Assembly (NCBI RefSeq): GCF_009828105.1 | Contig: NZ_WTYQ01000001.1 | Location: 248,001-312,000 of the forward strand | Length of the DNA stretch: 64,000 nt | Direction: 5' to 3' | DNA from: Altericroceibacterium indicum | GTDB taxonomy: Bacteria; Pseudomonadota; Alphaproteobacteria; Sphingomonadales; Sphingomonadaceae | Shown: positions 1 to 8,865 of the stretch, in pieces | Layout of the letters: each line of letters starts with the position of its first letter | Numbering within the stretch: position 1 is the stretch's first letter | Notes under the pieces: model-generated | Seen by the model: the letters and a program-made list of their open reading frames with translations, nothing else | What the model was told of the DNA's origin: nothing | Databases searched by the model: none | Made by a program: the position numbers and the translations under genes

Positions 1-737
1 CTGGAGAAGATTTCGCCGTTGAGCCCGGTGCTGCGATGGGCAAGCCACAGCACGGTCGGGGCGACGATGGAGGGTGGCCCCATCGGCACCTTGCCTTGCG
101 CGATATCCTCGCGCCAGTCGTCGCCCTCGGAGGCTTTGCCGCCGAAGAAGGCATCGCGGTTCATGCGCGTGACGGCCATCGGCGCCACCGCGTTGACCGT
201 GATGCCGGTGCCGATTGCATCCTGCGCCGCGCATTTGGTGAAGCCGGCCACAGCCAGCTTGGCCGCGCCATAGGCACCCAGTGCGGCATTCCCGGCAAAG
301 CCCGCGTTCGAGGTGGTGTTGACGATCCGGCCATAGCCGCTTTCGAGCATATGCGGCCAGGCGGCGGCGCACATGTGGAAGGTGCCGTCGAGCGTGACCG
401 ATTGCATCGCTCGCCAGTCGGTCTCGGCAATGTCGGGCACGGCGGCAAAATTGATGATGCCGGCGTTGTTGATCAGGACCGTGAGCTTGCCGAACTGCGC
501 AAGGGCGGCAGCGACCACCGCCTGAGCGCCCGCGCGCTCGGCCACCGAATGGGTGTTGGCGATGGCCTTGCCCCCGGCAGCCTCGATTTCGCTGACGACG
601 CTTGCCGCCACGGCCGCCTCGATATCGTTGACGACCACGCTTGCTCCGCGCGTGGCGAAGGCGAGCGCATATTCACGCCCGAGCCCCTGACCTGCTCCGG
701 TGACGATCACCACTTCGTCATCAAACCGCATTGTCAT
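1..737 (-). CDS. SDR 3-hydroxyacyl-CoA dehydrogenase-like protein (C-terminus outside window)
   Basis: Classical short-chain dehydrogenase with an N-terminal TGAGQGLG dinucleotide-binding motif around residue 15, an NNAG motif near residue 92, and a YGAAK catalytic tetrad segment. The opening (RFDDEVVIVTGAGQGLG, then VVVND) resembles the dehydrogenase domain of multifunctional enzyme type 2, so oxidation of a 3-hydroxyacyl-CoA or another hydroxylated intermediate with NAD(P) is likely. The ATG at 737 has AAGGAG nine bases upstream; a second in-frame ATG lies at 731. The gene is last in a leftward operon with thiolase, hydrolase, CoA ligase and amidohydrolase. About 245 residues are visible and the reading frame continues past base 1. 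The family is certain, the substrate is not. Confidence 0.85.
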   Translation of the reverse strand, partial: MTMRFDDEVVIVTGAGQGLGREYALAFATRGASVVVNDIEAAVAASVVSEIEAAGGKAIANTHSVAERAGAQAVVAAALAQFGKLTVLINNAGIINFAAVPDIAETDWRAMQSVTLDGTFHMCAAAWPHMLESGYGRIVNTTSNAGFAGNAALGAYGAAKLAVAGFTKCAAQDAIGTGITVNAVAPMAVTRMNRDAFFGGKASEGDDWREDIAQGKVPMGPPSIVAPTVLWLAHRSTGLNGEIFS

Positions 738-766
738 ACCCGCCACTCCTTCGAGGCCAGCTCCGG

Positions 767-1972
767 TTAGCCGGGGATTTCGAACAGACCCGCCGAGCCC
801 ATCCCGCCCGCGACGCACATCGACACCACGGCGTAGCGAACGCCACGCCTGCGTGCTTCGAGCAGAATGCTGCCCGTCAGGCGCGCGCCGGTCATACCGA
901 AGGGGTGGCCCAGCGCGATTGCGCCGCCGTTAACGTTGATCTTCTCGGGATCGATACCGAGCTTGTCGCGGCAGTAGAGGTACTGGCTGGCGAAGGCCTC
1001 GTTGATCTCCCACAGGCCGATATCTTCCACCTTCAGGCCCGCTCGATCGAGCAGCCTGGGAATGGCGAAGACCGGTCCGATGCCCATTTCCTCCGGCGGG
1101 CAGCCGGCGGACTGGAAGCCGCGGAAGATGCCGAGAATCTCCTTGCCCTCGGCTTCGGCCATGCTCCGCTCCATCAGGATCTGCGCGGCCGCGCCATCGG
1201 ACAACTGGCTGGCATTGCCGGCCGTCACGTGCTGGCCCTCCTTGACGATCTGCCCGTCCTTCCACACCGGCTTCAATCCGGCGAGCTTCTCTGCCGTCGT
1301 ATCGGCGCGGATGCCTTCGTCGCTGGAGAGGATGACTTCTTCGCGCCCGGTCACGCTGCCATCCTTGGCGATGATATTCCTGGTGACGGTTATTGGCGTG
1401 ATTTCTTCACCCAGCCGTCCTGCGTCGGTGGCGGCGGCGGCGCGCTGGTGGCTGATGGCCGCAATGGCATCCTGCTGCTCGCGGCTGATGCCGTACTTGT
1501 CCGCCACGATCTCGGCGGTTTCGATCATGGCCATGTAGGCATGCGGTTGCCGGTCGAGCACGGCCTTGGGCTGGGCCCGGTAGGTGGGCGTATGCTGGTT
1601 GCGGGTATGGGTAATGCTTTCGGCGCCGCCCGTCAGCGCCACGTCCATGTCATTGGCCATGATGCCGCGCGCCGCGAAGGCGAGGGTGGTCAGCCCCGAG
1701 CCGCATTTGCGGTCGAGCGTCGTGCCGGGCAGCGAGATCGGCAGTCCGGCCGCGAAAATGGCCGTACGCGCAAGGTTGCTGCCCTGCGTGCCGAATTGCG
1801 TGCCGACCCCGATGAGAACATCGTCGATCCGCTTCGGGTCGATTCCGGCCCGCTCGATGGCGGCCTTCATGACATGGCCGGTGAATTCGGGGGCATCGGT
1901 GTCGTTGAGGGCGCCCTTGAACGCGCGTGCGACGCCCGTGCGGGCAGTTGAGACGATTGCGGCTTCACGCAT
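767..1972 (-). CDS. Acetyl-CoA acetyltransferase (thiolase)
   Basis: A 401-residue type II thiolase, the usual family length. The nucleophile Cys90 sits in TLDRKCGSG. The NEAFA loop, the GGAIALGHPFGMTGARL histidine motif and the C-terminal CVAGGMGSAG acid/base cysteine motif are all intact, so unlike the two thiolase-like proteins at 5,682-7,926 this one should be catalytically competent. It would cleave a 3-ketoacyl-CoA to acetyl-CoA or propionyl-CoA plus a shortened acyl-CoA in the cytoplasm. Its start overlaps the end of the alpha/beta hydrolase gene by 8 bases, and the SDR gene follows 29 bases downstream. Family assignment is firm; chain specificity is unknown. Confidence 0.93.
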   Translation of the reverse strand: MREAAIVSTARTGVARAFKGALNDTDAPEFTGHVMKAAIERAGIDPKRIDDVLIGVGTQFGTQGSNLARTAIFAAGLPISLPGTTLDRKCGSGLTTLAFAARGIMANDMDVALTGGAESITHTRNQHTPTYRAQPKAVLDRQPHAYMAMIETAEIVADKYGISREQQDAIAAISHQRAAAATDAGRLGEEITPITVTRNIIAKDGSVTGREEVILSSDEGIRADTTAEKLAGLKPVWKDGQIVKEGQHVTAGNASQLSDGAAAQILMERSMAEAEGKEILGIFRGFQSAGCPPEEMGIGPVFAIPRLLDRAGLKVEDIGLWEINEAFASQYLYCRDKLGIDPEKINVNGGAIALGHPFGMTGARLTGSILLEARRRGVRYAVVSMCVAGGMGSAGLFEIPG

Positions 1973-2855
1973 GGCAGGCCTTTCCGGAATGCTGTTTCAA
2001 AAATGGGATGAGGAGATCGCAAAATGCATCGCGCATCTGGTGATGGAGCAAGTGCGAGCCGCCCGGCATGATCTCCAGCTGAACGTCGCGCATCAGGCCG
2101 AGCAGGTCTGGGCCGGGGGCCGGACGCTTGGCGCTGTCGCCGTAAACGAGCAGGGTGGGGCAGGCGGTCGCCGCCAGCACATCGCGCAGATCGTCGCCGC
2201 GCTGGTCTTCGGGCGGGCGGCCGCGCACGAGGGGATCGAACTTCCACGCATAGCCGCCATCGGGAGCCTCGCGCAGCCCATAGATCGCAAGGCGCTTGAC
2301 GGTTTCCGCATCGAGCTCCGGGTGATTGCGGGCGAGGCGCTGACGGGCTTCGTCGGCATCTGCAAACCGGGTCGGCTCGGTCGCGCGCTTGTTGCGCCGC
2401 CGTTCGATCCAGTCTCGCAGCCGCAGCGGGTAGGGGCGGTGCGCGGCCATTTCGTCGCGCTGGATCGGCAGGGTTACGCACTCTATCCCCACCATTGCGG
2501 CAATGCATTCGGGAAAGGCCGCAGCAAGCCGCAAGCCCAGAGCGCCGCCAAGCGAATGGCCCACCAGTACAACCTGTTCCAGCTCCATCGCCGCGATCAC
2601 GTCGGCAAGGTCGAGGACATGGGCGCCGAGGGTATAGCCGTCCGGGCTCGCCCATTGGCTGTCGCCATGGCCGCGCAAGTCGGGCGCGATGACGAAATGG
2701 GTCTGGGCCAGCCTTGCCGCGATCCAGTCCCAGCTACGATTGTGATCCCACAGGCCATGCACCAGCAGCACCGGCGGCGCTGCCTCGTCCCCCCAGGTGG
2801 TGACATGCAGGCGGAGTTCGCCCGGCTGGATGAAGCGGCTTGCGGGGCGCATCAT
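1965..2855 (-). CDS. Alpha/beta hydrolase
   Basis: A 296-residue alpha/beta-hydrolase fold protein. It has an HGLWDHNRSWD oxyanion-hole region, a DLRGHGDS strand, the nucleophile elbow GHSLGG (Ser near residue 106), a late Asp in LLVYGDSAKRP and the catalytic His in PGGSHLLHHQ. Likely substrates are an ester, lactone or C-C bond of a ring-cleavage product; the sequence cannot choose among these. The start is the ATG at 2855, overlapping the CoA ligase stop in an ATGA arrangement, and the stop overlaps the thiolase start. Tight coupling with ligase and thiolase suggests it delivers a carboxylic acid for CoA activation. Confidence 0.88.
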   Translation of the reverse strand: MMRPASRFIQPGELRLHVTTWGDEAAPPVLLVHGLWDHNRSWDWIAARLAQTHFVIAPDLRGHGDSQWASPDGYTLGAHVLDLADVIAAMELEQVVLVGHSLGGALGLRLAAAFPECIAAMVGIECVTLPIQRDEMAAHRPYPLRLRDWIERRRNKRATEPTRFADADEARQRLARNHPELDAETVKRLAIYGLREAPDGGYAWKFDPLVRGRPPEDQRGDDLRDVLAATACPTLLVYGDSAKRPAPGPDLLGLMRDVQLEIMPGGSHLLHHQMRDAFCDLLIPFLKQHSGKACHA

Positions 2856-4363
2856 TGCAGCACGAGCCTGTCGCGCAAGGCCCGCCGCAGGATCTTGCCC
2901 GTCGGCCCCTTGGGCAGTTCGTCGAGCAGATGGATCGCGGCGGGCTGCTTGTAGTGCGCCAGCTCCGCCTTGCAGAATTGCGTGAGTTCGCCGGTGTCGA
3001 CATGCCCGCCGGTTGTGGCGGCGACGAAGGCCACCGGGACTTCGCCGAGGTCTTCGTCTTCGGCGGCGATCACCGCAGCTTCCGCGACGTTCCGGCAGCG
3101 GTAGAGCACTTCCTCGATCTCGACCGGGTAGATGTTCTGCCCGCCGCGAATGATGACATCCTTCTTGCGGTCGACAATGAAGGCAAAACCATCGGCATCG
3201 AGGTAGCCGATATCGCCGGTGTGCAGCCATCCGTCGCGCAAGGCGGTGGCGGTGTCGTCAGGCGCATCGTGGTAGCCCTGCATCACGTTCGGCCCTCGCA
3301 CGACGATCTCGCCCGCGACCCCGGCCGGGCAGTCCTGCCCATGGTCATCGCGGATGGCGAGATCCATCCCGTCCAGCACGCGGCCAATCGTGCGGCCGTG
3401 CCGCAGGTTTCCGTCTGGTCCGAGTTCGACCCTGGTCAGGGTCACCAGCGCTGTCGCTTCGGTCAGGCCGTAGCCGGTCAGGACTTCGACGTTCGGCGCC
3501 TTGTCGAGGATGCGCGCGAGCAGCGGTCCGGGCACGGGCGCGCCGCCGGTCATGATGCGGCGCAGCGAGCGCAGCGCGCCGCCCGCGGCATCGGGATGGT
3601 CGAAGATCCGTTGCAGCATCGTGGGGACGGCGGGCACGAAGGTACAGGAATGTCGCGCAATCGCCGCGATGACCTGTTCCACCTTGAAACGCGGCAGCAG
3701 GATCATCGTCGCTCCGGTGGCCAGCATGGCGTTGATGCCCTGATTGAGGCCGAAGGTGTTGTAGAGCGGCAGCGCGCACAGGATCGTGTCCTCGCGCGTC
3801 AGGCCGAGCCAGCCGGGCGTGGCATCGTAATTCGCTGCGAGGTTCGCCGCAGTGAGCATCACGCCCTTCGCCTTGCCGGTGGTCGCGCTGGTGAGCAGGA
3901 GCATGGCCGGGTCGCTCGGCAGGACTTCGGCCGGTTGCGCCGGGGCATGCAGTTTGGTCAGCGCCTGGATGACCTCGTCGTCAATCGAGAACAGGCGGCA
4001 GTCGAGCTGATCGACCGCGGGCGCAATCGGTGTGCCCAGCACATCGTCGGTGACAAGGAACTGCAGATCGCAGCAGCCGATTGCGTGGACGATCTCGCCG
4101 GTGCGGTACATCACGTTCAACGGGGTGACGACCGCTCCCAGAGCAAACAGGGCCTGCTGAACCACGACGAAGTCGGGCGACGAATCGAGGTAGACGCCGA
4201 CCCTCGACCGCTTGCCGATGCCAAGGTTGGCGAGGGCCGCCGCCATCGACGTGACGCGTGCGGCAAGATCGCCGAACGTCAGGCTTTCCCCCTCGAAGAC
4301 AATCGCGGTCTTGTCGGGCATTTCCTCAGCCCGACGGAAGAGGTGGGCGGCGCGATTAGGCAT
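2852..4363 (-). CDS. AMP-dependent acyl-CoA synthetase
   Basis: A 503-residue ANL-superfamily ligase that activates a carboxylic acid as acyl-AMP and then acyl-CoA. Visible motifs are the phosphate loop SATTGKAKG (about residue 178), the A5 motif TGYGLTEAT, the A7/A8 region GDIGYLDADGFAF and DRKKDVIIRGG, and the A10 lysine in PKGPTGKILRR. Length and motif order are those of medium- and long-chain or cyclohexane/benzoate-type ligases. It overlaps the amidohydrolase gene by 8 bases upstream and the hydrolase gene by 4 downstream, so the three are probably co-translated. It is probably the entry point of the beta-oxidation steps encoded around it. The acid it activates is unknown. Confidence 0.92.
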   Translation of the reverse strand: MPNRAAHLFRRAEEMPDKTAIVFEGESLTFGDLAARVTSMAAALANLGIGKRSRVGVYLDSSPDFVVVQQALFALGAVVTPLNVMYRTGEIVHAIGCCDLQFLVTDDVLGTPIAPAVDQLDCRLFSIDDEVIQALTKLHAPAQPAEVLPSDPAMLLLTSATTGKAKGVMLTAANLAANYDATPGWLGLTREDTILCALPLYNTFGLNQGINAMLATGATMILLPRFKVEQVIAAIARHSCTFVPAVPTMLQRIFDHPDAAGGALRSLRRIMTGGAPVPGPLLARILDKAPNVEVLTGYGLTEATALVTLTRVELGPDGNLRHGRTIGRVLDGMDLAIRDDHGQDCPAGVAGEIVVRGPNVMQGYHDAPDDTATALRDGWLHTGDIGYLDADGFAFIVDRKKDVIIRGGQNIYPVEIEEVLYRCRNVAEAAVIAAEDEDLGEVPVAFVAATTGGHVDTGELTQFCKAELAHYKQPAAIHLLDELPKGPTGKILRRALRDRLVLQ

Positions 4364-5426
4364 TGGCGCAAGCCGGTGTGGTCACGTCGCCGAGGCCGTA
4401 TATTCGCCGCGCCGAGCCGAGGAACAGGTCCGCCTTCTCCGCCGGGCTGTATTGCTGCGCGAGGCGCTTGAAGGCGTTCCAGAGCGTGCGATAGGAATAC
4501 ATCGCCTTGTCGACCGGGAAGTTGCTCTCGAACATGCAACGGTGCGACCCGAAGAGCTCGATGCAGGTTTCGACATAGGGCCGCCATGCCGCGGCGAGTG
4601 TTTCCGAACCGGGCGGGGCCGGATCGAGATGCCATTGCGCGCCGCCGATGATCATGCCGAAGCCGCCGATTTTCACGGACACGTTGGGGCACTGCGCCAG
4701 CTCGTGCATGTCCTTTGCCCAGGCCTTGCGCACCTCCTCCTCACGCCCGCGATAAGGGCCGACGCCGATGATCGCGCCGACGTGATCGAGCACGATCTGC
4801 AAGTCGGGCAGGGCGCGGGCCATGGCCGCAACTTCGGGCAATTGCTGGTGATAGAGCATCGCATCGTAGACAAGTCCGCGCTGCGCCAGCCGGGCAAGGC
4901 CCTTGCGATAGGCGGCGTCGCCCAGCAATCCGGCCGGGCCGGGGCGCAAGACGATGCCCTCGGGAAAGTTCTCGTCGCGCGACACGCTGTGGCGAATGCC
5001 GACCAGCGCCGCGCCCGCCACGGCCCGGTGCGCGTCCAGAATCTCGTCTACCGCTTCGCCCAGGCACAGGTCGGCCTTGGCCACGATGCCTTCGGCTACA
5101 AGCGAAGCGTGTCCGTCTTGTCTGGCCCTGCCACGCATGGCCATGACCTTCTCGGTTTCACCGACCGGCGCGAGGCGTGCCGGGCCGTCCTTGCGATAAC
5201 CGTAGTGGGCCTCGACGCAGACGGTAGCGACGATCTTGTGCCCGTCGTCGAGGTCTTCGCCGAAGGCATCGAGCAGGTAGGGCTCCTCGTGCTGCTCCCA
5301 GAGGTGATGATGGGCATCGATGATGGGCAGATCGGGCTCGACCACGCCCTCGCGCATGCGCCGCAACCACGCCGGGTCGGGCGGCGGATAACGGTATTGG
5401 CCGGTCACATCGAGGCCCAAGATCAC
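4356..5426 (-). CDS. Amidohydrolase-2 family metal-dependent hydrolase
   Basis: A 356-residue TIM-barrel amidohydrolase of the 2-pyrone-4,6-dicarboxylate lactonase/decarboxylase branch. The metal-ligand motif DAHHHLWE lies near residue 37, a barrel histidine is in VLDHVG, and a late motif reads FESNFPVDK. Related proteins hydrolyse lactones or decarboxylate, so lactone opening is a reasonable guess. The start is the GTG at 5426, preceded by AGAGGG. It is the first gene of the leftward operon running to base 1. A perfect CCGA-N7-TCGG palindrome lies 11 bases upstream of the start and covers the expected transcription start, so repression by the local TetR protein is predicted. Confidence 0.88.
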   Translation of the reverse strand: MILGLDVTGQYRYPPPDPAWLRRMREGVVEPDLPIIDAHHHLWEQHEEPYLLDAFGEDLDDGHKIVATVCVEAHYGYRKDGPARLAPVGETEKVMAMRGRARQDGHASLVAEGIVAKADLCLGEAVDEILDAHRAVAGAALVGIRHSVSRDENFPEGIVLRPGPAGLLGDAAYRKGLARLAQRGLVYDAMLYHQQLPEVAAMARALPDLQIVLDHVGAIIGVGPYRGREEEVRKAWAKDMHELAQCPNVSVKIGGFGMIIGGAQWHLDPAPPGSETLAAAWRPYVETCIELFGSHRCMFESNFPVDKAMYSYRTLWNAFKRLAQQYSPAEKADLFLGSARRIYGLGDVTTPACANA

Positions 5427-5437
5427 AAATCCCTCTC

Positions 5438-5452
5438 CCGATATTCATTCGG
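5438..5452. promoter_or_regulatory. Putative TetR operator (perfect CCGA-N7-TCGG) upstream of the amidohydrolase operon
   Basis: CCGATATTCATTCGG, extended by one base pair to a 17-bp palindrome. On the minus strand a possible -35 (TTGCTG, 5484-5479) and -10 (TAGAAA, 5461-5456) with 17-base spacing place the transcript start inside the palindrome. The same CCGA-N7-TCGG pattern occurs at 16,854, 30,540 and 31,150. The assignment to the TetR protein at 16,970-17,737 is inference. Confidence 0.65.
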
Positions 5453-5551
5453 GTTTTTCTAAGCTAAATCTGCCCGCACAGCAATCGTGAGCAGCCGCTA
5501 TCCCAGTTATATGCCGGTGTTATACAGCAAAATTCGGCCAATCAACCAAAA

Positions 5552-5566
5552 CCGAAAAAACGTCGA
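5552..5566. promoter_or_regulatory. Putative TetR operator, one mismatch, upstream of the thiolase-like operon
   Basis: CCGAAAAAACGTCGA matches CCGA-N7-TCGG except for the last base. It lies 8 bases upstream of a TTGACC hexamer (5574-5579) that could be a -35 element for the rightward operon starting at 5682; the matching -10 is poor. The site shares its TCGA right half with the site at 17,862. Confidence 0.45.
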
Positions 5567-5681
5567 AAAAAACTTGACCGGACAATCGGGCACCCATAAC
5601 AAGCTGAACGAGCCGGCAGCGGTGCTGGAGGGCTTGCCCGCCAACCCGATTGCCGAGGCTGACATATGAGAGGAGTGCTCG

Positions 5682-6770
5682 ATGGCGCTTGGGAAGGTGG
5701 CAGTCGTCGCGACTGCGCAAACCGAGCTGCGGCCCTTATGGGGTGAGGCGCAGCATATAGATCTGATTTCCGCAGTGGTGACCTCGGTCTTCAAGGGGTC
5801 CGGTTTCTCGATCGACGATGTCGACTTCGTGATCGACTCCGGCAGCGATGTCCTTGATGGCCGGTCGATCTCGAACTGCGGTTTCCTCGGTGCGCTTGGC
5901 GCGCATCGCAAGGAAGAGGCGCGGGTCGAGGCGGACGGCATCTGGGCGCTGCAATATGGCGTGAACAAGATCCGCTCCGGCGCCTCGTCGGTCGGGCTGA
6001 TCGTGGCCTATTCGAAGCCTTCGGAGTCGCTGGTGGAGAACTACTGGGCCTCGCAGGTCGAGCCGTTCTACCAGCGTCCGGTCGGTTTCTCGCAGCGCGC
6101 GGCGGCGGGCATTCAGGCTCAGCGCTATCTGGCCGATCGCGGCTGTTCGGAGCGCGATCTTGCCGAACTGGCAGCGCGCCGGTGGGCCGATGCGAAGGCG
6201 CATGCCAGTGTGCAGATTGGCGATGTGCCCGACGCCGAGGCCATTCTCGCCTCCAGCGAAAGCGCCTTGCCGCTGACCGAACTGATGATGGCGCGCCCGG
6301 TCGATGGGGCGGTTGCCATGCTGATCGTCGATGAGCCCTCCGCCCGGCGCGCGGGCAACAACCCGGTCTTCATCACCGGCATGGGCAGCGGCACCGATTG
6401 TCACGCCTATGCCGATCGTGACCCGCTCAAGCTGGCCTCGCTCGAAGGCGCTGCCGCCATGGCGGCAAGGGCTGCCGGATGGTCTGCCAAGGAGGCCGAT
6501 GTGGTCGAGCTGTCGGCGCATTCGGTCGTGGGCGAGATGCTGGCGATGGATGTGCTGGGCCTCGATGAGGGCAAGGCGGCGATCAATCGTTCGGGCGGGG
6601 CATTGCCTGCCGACCCGATCATGGCGACCGGCCTGTGCCGGGCGGCAGAAGCGGTTCGGCAGTTACGCGAACCGCAGCTCTACGGTGGCGGCGCTCCGTC
6701 GCGTGCCGTGGTGCATGGCGCGCAGGGCGTGGGCATGCAGAACAATTGTGTCATGACGCTCGAGGTGTAA
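5682..6770 (+). CDS. Thiolase-like (SCP2-thiolase family) protein, catalytic cysteine absent
   Basis: A 362-residue thiolase-fold protein of the lipid-transfer/SCP2 branch. The nucleophile loop has no cysteine (VEADGIWAL near residues 82-90, where VExxCASG is expected), and the usual GHPxGATG histidine motif reads ADPIMATG. A C-terminal Cys remains in NNCVMTLEV. Such proteins typically pair with a second thiolase-like subunit and a DUF35 protein, as in steroid side-chain aldolases (Ltp2/ChsH2) or BbsA/BbsB; here both follow directly. A structural or acyl-CoA-binding subunit is plausible. The ATG at 5682 is preceded by GAGGAG and heads a long rightward operon to 14,847. Confidence 0.85.
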   Translation: MALGKVAVVATAQTELRPLWGEAQHIDLISAVVTSVFKGSGFSIDDVDFVIDSGSDVLDGRSISNCGFLGALGAHRKEEARVEADGIWALQYGVNKIRSGASSVGLIVAYSKPSESLVENYWASQVEPFYQRPVGFSQRAAAGIQAQRYLADRGCSERDLAELAARRWADAKAHASVQIGDVPDAEAILASSESALPLTELMMARPVDGAVAMLIVDEPSARRAGNNPVFITGMGSGTDCHAYADRDPLKLASLEGAAAMAARAAGWSAKEADVVELSAHSVVGEMLAMDVLGLDEGKAAINRSGGALPADPIMATGLCRAAEAVRQLREPQLYGGGAPSRAVVHGAQGVGMQNNCVMTLEV

Positions 6771-6774
6771 GGAC

Positions 6775-7926
6775 ATGGGTCATCACGTAGCAATCGTAGG
6801 GGTCGGCCAGACGCATCATGCGCGCCGCCGTACTGACGTCAGCCAGGCAGGTCTTGTGCGCGAGGCCGTTGACCGGGCGCTGGCCGATGCCAATCTCGAA
6901 ATGGGCGACATCGACACGGTCGTGGTCGCATCCGGCCCGGTCCTGTTCGGGGCGGTCAATCACCCCGAGCTGTGGGTGGCGAACGCTATCGGCGCCAAGG
7001 GCAAGCCGATCTTCCGCGTAACCAGCGGCGGTGGCGCGGGCTTCGCGGGCGCTCTGGCCGGCTATTACCAGGTGGCGGGCGGCTATGCCGGTCGCACGCT
7101 GGTGGTCGCTTATGACAAGCTGTCGGAGGGGCCGCTCCAGTATTCGATCTCGACGCTTTACGATCCCTTCTGGGGCCGTGAGTTCGCCGTCGGCATCATG
7201 GGCTTTTCTGCCGCTTACTGGCGTGCCCGGATGGACGCGCTGGGCCACACGGAAGAGGCGGCGGCCATGGTCTCGGTCAAGAACCGTCGCAATGCGATCG
7301 CCAATCCCTATGCGCACATGAAGAAGGAAGTGACCGTCGACGACGTGCTCAATTCCAAACCGCTGTGTTGGCCGATCAAGCTGCTCGACGTGCCGCCGAT
7401 TTCCGATGGCGCCGCGGCCATCGTGCTCTCGAACGAGAAGCTTGCCGCAAAGTCCACGCAGAAGCCTGCCTTCATCAATGGCATTGCCTATTGCTGCGAG
7501 GCCGACAACGCGGCCGAGCGTTCGCTGATGCTGTCCGAGCCGCTCGCGCTGGCGGCCAAGAAGGTTTATCGCGCTGCCGGCATCACCAACCCGCGCCGCC
7601 AGTTCGACGTGGTCGAGGTGCAGGAGCCCTATTCCTGCTTCGAGCTTAACTACTACGAGAGCCTCGGCCTGTGCCCTCCGGGTGAAGCCGCACAGCTCGT
7701 GGCCGCTGGCGCGACCGATCTCGATGGCGATATTCCGGTCAATCCTTCGGGGGGCTGCATGGGAGCCAATCCCATCGGCGCGGTTGGCGTGGTGCGCCTG
7801 ATCGAAGGCGCGACACAGGTCATGGGCCGCAACGAGAGCAACCAGATCAAGAATGCCAGGCTGGCGCTGGTGCAATCCGGTGGCGGCTGGGCCAACCTGC
7901 GCGGCTGCGCCGTGCTCAGCGCATAA
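6775..7926 (+). CDS. Thiolase-like (SCP2-type) acyltransferase or retro-aldolase subunit
   Basis: A 383-residue SCP2-thiolase family protein starting 5 bases after its paralogue. The nucleophile position reads VTSGGGAG (Ser, no Cys), and the NPSGG segment continues CMGANPIGA with Asn where His is usual. A tyrosine motif QEPYSCFELNYYESLGLC corresponds to the Tyr-containing loop of Ltp-type aldolases. I infer a retro-aldol or unusual acyl-transfer role rather than ordinary thiolysis, acting with the gene before it and the DUF35 protein after it. The family is certain; the reaction is not. Confidence 0.85.
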   Translation: MGHHVAIVGVGQTHHARRRTDVSQAGLVREAVDRALADANLEMGDIDTVVVASGPVLFGAVNHPELWVANAIGAKGKPIFRVTSGGGAGFAGALAGYYQVAGGYAGRTLVVAYDKLSEGPLQYSISTLYDPFWGREFAVGIMGFSAAYWRARMDALGHTEEAAAMVSVKNRRNAIANPYAHMKKEVTVDDVLNSKPLCWPIKLLDVPPISDGAAAIVLSNEKLAAKSTQKPAFINGIAYCCEADNAAERSLMLSEPLALAAKKVYRAAGITNPRRQFDVVEVQEPYSCFELNYYESLGLCPPGEAAQLVAAGATDLDGDIPVNPSGGCMGANPIGAVGVVRLIEGATQVMGRNESNQIKNARLALVQSGGGWANLRGCAVLSA

Positions 7927-7938
7927 GGGAGAGCGACA

Positions 7939-8865
7939 ATGTATTCAGCACCTGAATCCATGTCTTTGGACATGCCGACGTTCCACGCGGAAATCAGCCT
8001 GCCCTACACGCTCACTCCGGGCGGCGCGGCGGGGACTTTCCTCGCCGAAATGAAGAACCGGCGGATCGTCGGGTCACGCTTTGCCAATGGCGAAGTGGTG
8101 GCGCCGGCGCAGGATTTCTCCGCCAGCGACGGCGAACCGATGGCGAGCTTCGTCGAGGTTCCCCAGACCGGCGAGATTACCGCCTTCACCCGCGTCGATG
8201 GCACTATCATCGCCTTCATCAAGCTCGATGGCTGCGCCAACGAATTCCCGCACCGGGTGCTTGGCGATCTCGATGCGGTCAGGATCGGCCAGCGCGTGAA
8301 GGCCGAGTGGGACGATGGCGTCGAGAACTCGATCCTGGCGATCAAGGGCTTCGTGATTGCCGAGGATGCAGCGGTCGGCACAGTTTCGGATCTGTCCGAG
8401 CCGGAGGAGGCCATCGGCTCGCTCGACTATGCGCTGGCGCTGCCATACGAGCACGCCTACGGCCCCTACTACGGACGCATGTTCGACGAGATCAAGGGCT
8501 TCGGCCGGGTCATGGGGGTGCGCACGGCGGATGGCGACGATGCCCTGCTGCCCCCGCGCGAGATCGACGACATTTCGCACACGCCGACTGGCACCTGGAA
8601 AACCTGCGCCGATACCGGCACGATCCGCGGCTGCTCGATCATCAACATGGAATTCATCGGGCAGACCAAGAAGCCGCCCTATGTCTATGCCGAGATCGTG
8701 CTCGACGGTGCCTCCACGCGCCTGATCCACCTGATCGAGATCGACGATGTCGAGTTCGCCAAGAAGAACATCGGCCCCGGCACGCGGGTGCGCGCCATCT
8801 GGACCGACGGCGAGCGCAAGGGATCCATGGCCGATATCGAACGCTTCGAGGTTATCGAAGAGTGA
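7939..8865 (+). CDS. Tandem DUF35/OB-fold acyl-CoA-associated protein lacking zinc ligands
   Basis: A 308-residue protein made of two DUF35-like OB-fold units (about residues 20-135 and 160-305). DUF35 proteins bind and stabilise SCP2-thiolase-like partners, and two such partner genes lie immediately upstream, so a complex is likely. The segment that normally carries a rubredoxin-like Cys4 zinc ribbon reads GSRFANGEVVAPAQDF (residues 45-60) with no cysteine. The second unit reads GVRTADGDDALLPPRE, also without cysteine. The stop overlaps the GTG start of the metallo-hydrolase gene, implying translational coupling. Confidence 0.8.
   Translation: MYSAPESMSLDMPTFHAEISLPYTLTPGGAAGTFLAEMKNRRIVGSRFANGEVVAPAQDFSASDGEPMASFVEVPQTGEITAFTRVDGTIIAFIKLDGCANEFPHRVLGDLDAVRIGQRVKAEWDDGVENSILAIKGFVIAEDAAVGTVSDLSEPEEAIGSLDYALALPYEHAYGPYYGRMFDEIKGFGRVMGVRTADGDDALLPPREIDDISHTPTGTWKTCADTGTIRGCSIINMEFIGQTKKPPYVYAEIVLDGASTRLIHLIEIDDVEFAKKNIGPGTRVRAIWTDGERKGSMADIERFEVIEE

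Noticed and set aside
731-4471. Long open frames on the plus strand opposite the leftward operon (for example 731-1951 and 2840-4471)
   Set aside because: They lie exactly antisense to thiolase, hydrolase and ligase genes with full motif sets, have no domain motifs, and reflect high GC content.
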